NCBI GenBank assembly: GCA_017506865.1
Contig: JAFCMP010000079.1
Span: 496,001 to 560,000, forward strand
Direction: 5' to 3'
DNA: 64,000 nucleotides
From: Tribonema minus
Lineage: Eukaryota; Sar; Xanthophyceae; Tribonematales; Tribonemataceae
Shown in pieces: positions 57,201 to 64,000 of the stretch. Numbering within the stretch: position 1 is the first letter of the stretch; every line of letters begins with the position of its first letter. Made by a program: the position numbers and the translations under genes. Under the pieces are notes generated by a model. It saw nothing but the letters and a program-made list of their open reading frames with translations. It did no database searches and had not been told where the DNA came from.

Positions 57201-60200
57201 AGCGCGGGTTGCGCAGTTGAAGTTGAAGTGCGTATTTGAAGTGTATAATGGAGGGGGCTTGCTGCTGCGCACTCAAAGTCGAAGTGCGTACGCGGTGGCG
57301 CACGGCTGGGAGCTACTGTCGTGCACGTGTGCGCTCTGTGGCTGCAGTGCGCGCCGCAGCGGCCATGGCGTTTAGGTGTGCTGCTGGTGACGGCCACCTC
57401 CTGTACAGCACGCGTACGGTATATCACTGGCTGCTTGCTTGCTTGCGGGCAGTGGTCTGAGGCCACTTGGACCCCTTGTGGGCAGTGCGCGGAATCCTCT
57501 TTGCGATGCCACCATACATTTGAAGTCACAGTTCAAGTACAAGTGCACTGGCCGCGTCACGTGCGCGTGCTTGCCGACATAAAAGTTACGCAGCAGGTGG
57601 TCATTGGGCAGTGTCTCGTGCTGCGTGAAGCACACACACCGGGTTGCAAATGCATTCGGCACGTGGCCATGACCGCCAGCGACTGCTAAGGGTTAGGGTT
57701 ACGATTAGGGTTGCGGTTAACCCTCACCCTAAGCCGCCAGCGCTGTCCTCCGCGACCTGAAATATCACATGTATCTATGCACAAGGCACCCATGACGTAC
57801 GGGGGCACGCCGGCGCCGAAGTCAATGCTGCTGAGCGTGCCACCATATTCTTCAACTCCCTTCTCACCTCTGCTGCCGCCGCCGCGTCCGTGTCACGCGT
57901 GCGCACCCGCAGAAATGCCTCTTCTACAAGAAGCCCATGTTCGAGTCGGGCACGCTCGGCACCAAGGGCAACACGCAGGTCGTGGTGCCGTACCTGACGG
58001 AGAACTACGGCGCGAGCCGCGACCCGCCCGAGAAGAGCATCCCCGTGTGCACGCTCAAGAACTTCCCCAACCAGATCGAGCACACGCTGCAGGTGCGCGC
58101 GCGGCTCATGCCCGGTACTTCAACTTGAACTGCAACTCGAGCGCACGCCGGTATTGGGTGTGTATGTGTGTGTGGGGGGGGGGGGGGATCACTTTTGACT
58201 CTAACTTGAAGTGAAACTTCAACTGATGTATGGCATCCCCGTGTGCACGCTCAAGAACTTCCCCAACCAGATCGAGCATACGCTGCAGGTGCGCGGTCCG
58301 TGTGGGTATTTCAAACGTAAACTGAAACTCAAGGGCACGCTGCTACCGGTGCAGAGGGGGGGGGGGGGGGCACTTCCATTTCTGACTTCGACTGAAACTT
58401 GAACTGACTTGCGGCCGTGCGCGTACGCTCGTGCGCGTGCATGCAAGCGCGTGTGGGACCACGTGCATGATTGTTGCGTCCGCCGCATGACTGCCAACTC
58501 TCGTGTTCAGTCTGAAGCTTTGCCTCCTGCCGTTTGCATCTGAGCATGCGCTTCGGCGCACTGCCGCTGGCCCTATGGAGGCAGTGGCCGCCGCGTGCCG
58601 CTCAGCGCTGCCACATTTGCCATGCGGTTCGCGGCATTGCCTTCCGCATGCACGCACAACCGCCACCAGCAGCGCCACAGGAAGGCTTCGGCCGCAGCTG
58701 CTGCCGCCGCACTCGTCACTGCGCGGGCATGTTGTCTCGTCACGCATCAGGCCGGCCTCCGCGCACCCGCGCTGCCAAAGCCTCGGTGCCTGCGTGCGCG
58801 CTCCGTGCTACCCGTTCATTTGCCCGCTTGCGTCAGTCGGCACCTGTGCAGGGCAGGGGGGACGGGAGCGCTTGCCTGCTCCTTCGTGTTCTGCACCGCT
58901 CATCTGTGCCTGACCCTGGCCCTGAATTTGACTCTACTTGCGACTCGTCTAGGAGTGTGCGCGGGACTGGTTAGGCGACGCCGGCGCGTAGCGCGACATG
59001 CTCGACTACCTCGCGCACAGCTCACCTGATGCGAACCTGGACCATGACTCTGACTTTGACTCATTTTTGCAGTGGGCATGCGACTGATGCAAGGTCGCCG
59101 CCTCGCAGAGTGTGCGCGACGCCAACGCAGTGTATCTGACCCTGACTCTGACCCTGACTCGCCGCCGCAGTGGGCGCGCGTCTGATTCGAGGGCGCCTTC
59201 TCGCAGAGCGCGGGCGACGCCAACGCAGCATATCTGACCCTGACTCTGACCCTGACCCCTCACCGCAGTGGGCGCGCGACTGGTTCGAGGGCGCCTTCTC
59301 GCAGAGCGCTGGCGACGCCAACGCGTACCTGGAGATGCCGGACTTCCTGGCGCAGCTCGCGGCGCAGCCCAACGCGCGCCTCGAGACGCTGCGGCGCGTG
59401 GAGGAGGCGCTCGTGAGCGGGCGGCCGGAGCGCTACGCGCAGTGCGTGCAGTGGGCGCGCCTGCGCTTCGAGGACCTCTTCCACAACACGGTCGCGCAGC
59501 TGCTGCACAACTTCCCCGCCGACAGGTGCGTCACATGCGCTTCGTCGTAACGCTCAGCGGCGGTGCCCGTCGTGCAACGGCCAGGCATCGCAAGCTTCTT
59601 CTCTGTTGCGGCAGGCGGCGCGCCGTCGCAGCGCTCAGGGGCGGTGCCCATCGCGTATCATGCAGCGGGCAGGTATCGCAAGCGTTTTTCCTCATGTGGC
59701 AGGCGGCGCGCTGTCGCAGCAGCGTACAGCAGCGGGTTCCCATCGCGCATCATGCAACAGCGAGGTATATCAAGCCTCTTCTCGCTTTGATGGCGAGCGG
59801 CGTGAGCGGCAATTTGCGACATGAAGCATCACCGGCAGCACAGCTTCCCCGCCAGCACACGAGCGCAGGCAGCGTCGCCAACTGCTGGCAGGCGCGACAG
59901 CATTCGTGACTGGCTGGCTGGCCCGCCGTGCATTTTGGCATTGAGCTCAGACGTTCTCCGGTGCTGCCGTCCACACCGCATAGCCTCTGCCCACTTCTGG
60001 GCCAACGGAGTGCGCGTGCGCATTGTGGTACGGGCTGCATCATTGAAACTGCTGCCTTGCACGCCCTCATGCATCCTGTTCTAGTCTTCTGTAGTTTTTG
60101 GCGTAGGGACGCGCTGGGGTCTGGCTTTGCCAAGCAACAGCGGCAGGCACGGCACCCGCCTCTGGGGCAGTAGCACACCGCCTGTCAAAGCTGCGCCGCT

Positions 60201-60354
60201 GACTGGTGGTGCAAGTCTTGCTTGGGCTGTCGTTGCCAACCGCCAACCCCCCCTCCCATGCGTGCGCAGTGTGACGAGCTGCAGCACCCATCTTCTAGAG
60301 CGGCGGCACGTCACCCGTCAACTGCGCCTTACCGTTGAAGTTTCATCATGTCCG

Positions 60355-60387
<33 letters not shown>

Positions 60388-62427
60388 CGCGCGCAGCATG
60401 ACGAGCTCCGGCACCCCCTGCTAGCGCAGTGACACTTCACTTATTAGCTGCGCCTGCGCGCCGGAGCCTGGCCCTCTCGAAGTTCCATCGTTTTCAAACC
60501 ACTTCCCCCCCCCCCCCCCCCCCTGCAGCATGACGAGCTCCGGCACCCCCTTCTGGAGCGGCGCCAAGCGCCCCCCCACGCCCGTCGCCTTCGACGCGGA
60601 CGACCCGCTGCACGTGGCCTTCGTGCGCGCCGCGGCGGACCTGCGCGCGGCCAACTACGGCATCGCCGCCGCGGCCGACGACGCCGCCGTGCTCGCCGCG
60701 CTCAGCAGCGTGATCGTCCCCGACTTCACGCCAGCGGAGGGCGTCAAGATCGCCGTGACGGAGGCTGAGGCGAAGGAGGAGGGGGCAGGGGGGGGCGCGG
60801 GCGGGGGAGGGGGAGGGGGAGGGGGTTTCATGATGGACACGGACGCGCAGTGCGCGGCGCTGGTGGACGCGCTGCCGGAGCCGGCGTCGCTGGGCGCGTT
60901 CCGGCTCGCGGCGGTGGAGTTCGACAAGGATGTCGATGCGCACATGGTGCTGGTGACGGCGGCGAGCAACCTGCGCGCGCGCTGCTATAAGATCCCGGAG
61001 GCGGACATGCACCGCTCGCGGCTCATCGCTGGCAAGGCAAGTCGCAGTCGCCGGCTCTGAGTCACTGCTGAGTCTCGATCGCAGAGTCCGAGTAGCTAGT
61101 AGCTGGCGGTGCAGGCAGCGCTGGCACGTTGGCAGCGATGTGCGCGTGGCACTGCTTGCCACAGCGATCGACCCACGTGCACGCTGATGCTGCCAAGCCT
61201 AGAGGGGGGCGTGCGTTGCACGCAGCTGGTGGCGCCGCAGCGAGTCATCCTGAGTTATCGCGCACAGGAGTTCTTTGAAGCCCACACGGGCGCCCTCACC
61301 TGCATGTGTAGGCAAGGCATAGGCATGCACATATGACGCCGGTGATGGTAATGGCGGCGGTCTTGCGGCGCAAGGGCTGTCACAGGGTAGTGTAGGCCGC
61401 CTCGCACCAATTTCGGCTTAAACACGACCCTCAGAGCTCATCCGGCAAAGCATTATTTGTCCTGGGTGGCAGATTTCGCTACTTTGGAACTGTACCTGTA
61501 GTTCAAAGTATGCACTGCTTGTTCATGCATTGTTCACAAGTTCTTGGGATTGGTGCTGAGGTGAAGGTCGGTCTTCTAGTGAGCCCTCAGGCAGAGCACT
61601 CCTGCGCCCAGGTCAACATGTCATGCCCCCTGGCAAGGGGATTCATTCGCGTTCCTGCTGAAAGGTGCCGATGACGCGGCGACTTAGGGTTAGGGTTAGG
61701 ATGCCCTGCCGCCACTGAAGTCCGCCGACGTGTCACAGTGAGTACTACAGCAGCCCCCGCATACATACATGCATCCTGCATCCCGTATACCCATACCCTC
61801 TTTCCGTACAGGGCGCCACTCAGCCTTTGCTCATGCGCGCCACGTGACCCCCTCCCATTTCCCCTCTAACCCCCCAAACACCCCCCGCCCCCCACACACC
61901 CCCTCGCGCAGATCATCCCCGCCATCGCCACCACGACGGCGCTCGTGACGGGCCTCGTGTGCCTTGAGCTCATCAAGGTCGCGCAGGAGAAGCCCCTCGA
62001 GGCGTACAAGAACTGGTTCCTCAACCTGGCGCTGCCGCAGTTCGCGTGCAGCGAGCCGATACCGCCCGCGACGACGGCCGTCAAGCTGAAGGGGCGCGAG
62101 TGGCGCTGGTCCGCGTGGGACTGCATCGACGTCGACCGTGGCGACATCACGCTCGCCGCGCTGTTCGCGCTACTGCGCGACGAGTACGGCCTCGAGGTGA
62201 CCATGCTCTCGCATGGCGTGTCGATCCTCTTCTCGTTCTTTGCGAGCAAGAAGAAGGCCGCGGAGCGCCTGCCGATGCGCATGACGCAGGTCGTCGCCGC
62301 CGTCACCAAGCGCGAGGTCGCGCCCACGCAGCGCTACCTCATCTTCGAGGTATGCGCGTCGGACGTCAAGACCAGCGAGGACGTGGAGATACCGTACCTG
62401 CGCTTCAAGCTGCCGCCGGCGCCGTGA
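51291..62427 (+). CDS. UBA1: Ubiquitin-activating enzyme E1 (UBA1)
   Basis: UBA1 adenylates ubiquitin, forms a thioester on its cysteine and loads E2 enzymes. Twelve exons (51291-51371, 51487-51741, 52206-52322, 52762-52860, 53373-53489, 53874-54104, 54555-54923, 56609-57025, 57913-58092, 59269-59525, 60529-61036, 61912-62427) join in phase to 1,048 residues (human 1,058). Landmarks: [15 protein letters not shown] at the N terminus, the inactive adenylation repeat ([15 protein letters not shown]), first catalytic half-domain ([10 protein letters not shown]), active adenylation site [17 protein letters not shown] with [35 protein letters not shown], the catalytic Cys in [49 protein letters not shown] and the ubiquitin-fold tail ([16 protein letters not shown]) ending LRFKLPPAP. 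Introns 2 and 11 have GC donors (AAG|gcaagt). At least six introns contain decayed copies of exon ends. A Gly-rich insert (GGGAGGGGGG) lies in the second catalytic half-domain. Confidence 0.97.
53667..53918 (+). repeat. Duplicated acceptor and start of UBA1 exon 6
   Basis: A copy of the acceptor region and codons [15 protein letters not shown] lies at about 53720-53792, 128 bp upstream of the real exon start (53874). The preceding text (GCGCTTGCGCCACACGC) is duplicated too. The copy then diverges. Confidence 0.92.
54325..54480. repeat. Telomere-like units in UBA1 intron 6
   Basis: Three blocks of TTAGGG-type units (about 54330-54360, 54392-54412, 54448-54466) alternate with a CTCAGCGCTCAA-containing spacer, giving a roughly 60-70 bp tandem period. 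Confidence 0.8.
56430..56650 (+). repeat. Duplicated acceptor and start of UBA1 exon 8
   Basis: The poly-C tract, acceptor ccag and codons [13 protein letters not shown] occur at 56491-56529 and again at the real exon start 56609, 118 bp apart. An older remnant (CTCACCAGAACTTCAACTCC) lies near 56430. After the first copy the text reverts to intron. Confidence 0.92.
57047..57232 (+). repeat. Duplicated donor end of UBA1 exon 8 flanked by GAAGTTGAAGT motifs
   Basis: The end of exon 8 (codons EGVFNDDF to RLYMDQ, then gtgag) ending at 57025 is repeated at about 57105-57198 with Y to F, H to R and D to N changes. The copy begins exactly at ACTTGAAGTTGAAGTGCGC, and ACTTGAAGTTGAAGT, ACTTGAAGTTGGAGT and AGTTGAAGTTGAAGTGCG flank it. 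Confidence 0.92.
57685..57737. repeat. Head-to-head telomere-like array in UBA1 intron 8
   Basis: AGGGTTAGGGTTACGATTAGGG is followed by GGTTAACCCTCACCCTAAG, an inverted order. It is the third such junction in the window. Confidence 0.75.
58037..58290 (+). repeat. Duplicated donor end of UBA1 exon 9 (catalytic Cys segment)
   Basis: Codons for [18 protein letters not shown] with the donor gtgcgcg end the real exon at 58092 and recur at about 58233-58288, 196 bp on. The copy is preceded by ACTTGAAGTGAAACTTCAACT. A G-run follows each copy (58165-58177 and 58356-58369). Confidence 0.92.
59067..59300 (+). repeat. Decayed tandem copies of the UBA1 exon 10 acceptor and start
   Basis: Copies begin at 59073 and 59171, and the real exon at 59269, a 98 bp period. 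Each is preceded by TGACYCTGACTCTGAC-type text and an acceptor (tttttgcag, gccgccgcag, caccgcag), and reads TGGGCRYGCG..TG. Copies one and two carry stop codons soon after the start. A more decayed relative lies near 58953. Confidence 0.92.
59526..59785 (+). repeat. Tandem repeat at the start of UBA1 intron 10
   Basis: Three units of about 85 bp share CAGCGGCGGTGCCCRTCG, CARGYATCGCAAGC and GGCAGGCGGCGCGC. They start shortly after the exon 10 donor at 59526. Confidence 0.8.
60266..60560 (+). repeat. Copies of the UBA1 exon 11 acceptor, with long poly-C tracts
   Basis: The acceptor and codons MTSSGTP recur at about 60270 and 60397 before the real exon at 60529 (period about 130 bp). Poly-C tracts of 29 (60357-60385) and 17 or more (60505-60523) precede the last two. 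The copies diverge after about ten codons and include TAG stops. Confidence 0.9.
61685..61701. repeat. Short TTAGGG array in UBA1 intron 11
   Basis: About two and a half TTAGGG units in plus orientation lie within UBA1 intron 11, between exons 11 and 12. Confidence 0.7.
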
Positions 62428-64000
62428 GCGAGCGACAGGCAGCAGTTTTGGTCCAAGGGGGGGGGGGGGGGGACAAGGGGGCGGCGGGCCGGCCGGCCGC
62501 CCCATTACGCGTTTCACCTCGACTCTTACACGTACAAATGCACAAAGCAATGTTCACAGCGGGGGCTGAGGCTGCCTGTTTACAGAGGGGCTGAGGCTAC
62601 CTGGCAATGTTCCATGTTTCATGCCTGGCATTGCGTGTCATGGCATGTACTTGGCGCTGGCTCACATGTGAAGCGCACTCCCCAGATCCCGTGTCCTCAA
62701 GTGCATGCTGCTGCAAAGCGCTCCAACGATTCCGCACAGGCTAGTGTAGGGTTTGTGATGGCTGTTGTCCCCCCCTGCACCTTACAGCTGGGTAGGTACT
62801 GGGATGCGTTATCCTGTAGGGCTTGTCGGGTCCAAGTTGTCCAACATACCTGCGATGTATGCGCAACTGCAAATGTCATAGAGGTACATGCATTGCACTG
62901 GTGTGGATAAAATTTCTGTAAAGGCACACGGACACCTGCACCCTCTTCTTGTGTTGACGATACTTGACGGCACAGATGCAGATTCAAGTCTACACACCTT
63001 GCGAAAGCTCCCTGCAACAAAAGACAAATAATCAAGTGCGGGAATGGCAAGGCAAGCAAGTGGACAGGGGTGACACCTGCAGCAAAGCACAACGTTTTGA
63101 TTAAGCTGAAGATGACAAGTCGCTCACATATAGTTGACGCAGTCCAAGTGTGAAGCACCCTCTTGCAAGCGACCAGCTCTGCCATGTATGCACCACACCA
63201 CCGATCGCTACACAAAATCAGCCTGCACCTGAGCTTCTTGAACACGGCTGAGCGCTGATGCACGTCCTGCCAGACGCGCTCAGCTGCATAGATGCATCAA
63301 CGTGATTCATCAATGTAAAATGAACGCAGGCATCTGGGGAAGTGCTCTGCTTGGACAGGGGCGCCCTCGCCATACATAAAGTGGCATTTGAAGTTGTGTA
63401 ATCGCATCGGTCATGAGAATGGCATCGCATGAGAAGACAGAGCAAGAATCGATGTCAAGGCACACAAAGTATTCACACGACACGCGACAAAACAATGTGG
63501 TTCCATTTACACGCTGCCTGCACAACCTGCACATTTCCTTGAACTTCCACAAGAACATAGTTGGAGATAATCGCTCTGCAGCTGCTCGGGTGCTGTAAGA
63601 CGTTCACGGGATACTCTGCTTGATCACGACATGACGCAACGGAGTTTTACATGACAAGCAACACATTGAGTAAACGGCTTGAACGCCCCCTGTGTGGTCC
63701 ACGCGTACCCCCCCGCCCACATACCCCTGGCAAAACTGCAGTCAGCACAGCGGCGAAAACGAAAACCACCGCCTGCCTCGGCTGAAGTCGCACAGCGCCA
63801 TACGCCCTGCCTCATGCGCGTCAACGGCAAATGCCGAGGGCATGTCGAGAAGGCCAGAGGGAGCCACGTGCTGAGCGCTGCTTACACACGCGTCGAGCAT
63901 CGCTGCGCAGCCCGTTCTGAGCGCTGACACAGCCCGTGAGCCCTGTGACAGACAGATATCAAGCCGCCCTGCCCCCCCCCCCCTCCCTCTTGCCGCCTCA
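62428..64000. other. Downstream flank of UBA1, no confident gene
   Basis: A G16 run (62457-62472) follows the UBA1 stop. Minus-strand frames at 62697-63263 and 63310-63558 have protein-like passages (SDRWCGAYMAELVACKRVLH; YFVCLDIDSCSVF; MPLYVWRGRPCPSRALP) with acceptor-like sites between them (ttgttgcag near 63013). They may be exons of a minus-strand gene continuing beyond the window, but I recognise no domain. Confidence 0.35.

Noticed and set aside
59073..59230. Decayed exon 10 copies as alternative exons of UBA1
   Set aside because: Both contain stop codons within the first few codons and lack the rest of the exon and a donor.

Overview
This window is nuclear DNA of a eukaryote. Genes are split by GT-AG introns (three use GC-AG). 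Exons are very GC-rich with long Ala/Gly/GCG runs, and TTAGGG-type repeats are scattered through introns and spacers. Two genes narrow the organism. A CEP164 homologue (transition-fibre protein) implies a cilium. A RelA/SpoT homologue begins with a signal peptide followed by a plastid-type presequence with a Phe just after the predicted cleavage region, as in algae with complex red plastids. I infer a flagellate, plastid-bearing protist (heterokont or haptophyte-like); I cannot name the species.

Layout. 333-615 (+) is the last exon of a WDR82/Swd2 protein. 1832-3867 (-) is a four-helix membrane protein fused to a beta-adaptin-appendage-like domain. 4363-6759 (+) is SBDS with a C-terminal zinc finger. 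8172-16809 (+) is the eight-exon CEP164-like gene. 18824-24479 (-) is UBA3, the NEDD8 E1 catalytic subunit. 26489-28489 (-) is a glutathione S-transferase whose promoter and first codons are copied at 32377-33034. 33626-36134 (-) is a Vti1-like SNARE, head to head with 36259-37673 (+), an HSPA13/STCH-type ER Hsp70. 38489-43038 (+) is a PP2C phosphatase. 43441-44005 (-) holds exons of an unknown gene. 44218-44412 (+) is a small predicted secreted protein. 46517-48693 (-) is the plastid RSH. 50759-51190 (-) is YAE1, head to head with 51291-62427 (+), a complete 12-exon UBA1.

The genes are housekeeping and do not form a pathway cluster, although two E1 enzymes (ubiquitin and NEDD8) and two cytosolic factors tied to ribosome function (SBDS, and YAE1 through ABCE1) are present. 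For all multi-exon models marked as such, I joined exons by hand and the reading phase agrees at every junction.

The most unusual signal is structural. Introns of CEP164, UBA3, UBA1, PP2C and SBDS carry two to four decayed tandem copies (about 70-200 bp each). Most straddle an exon edge and copy a splice site plus the adjoining exon end. A short motif, TTGAAGTTGAAGT or its complement, recurs in the same introns, often at copy edges. Telomere-like arrays, three of them head to head, and poly-C tracts upstream of acceptors add to the pattern. This looks like an active process that duplicates splice sites and lengthens introns.
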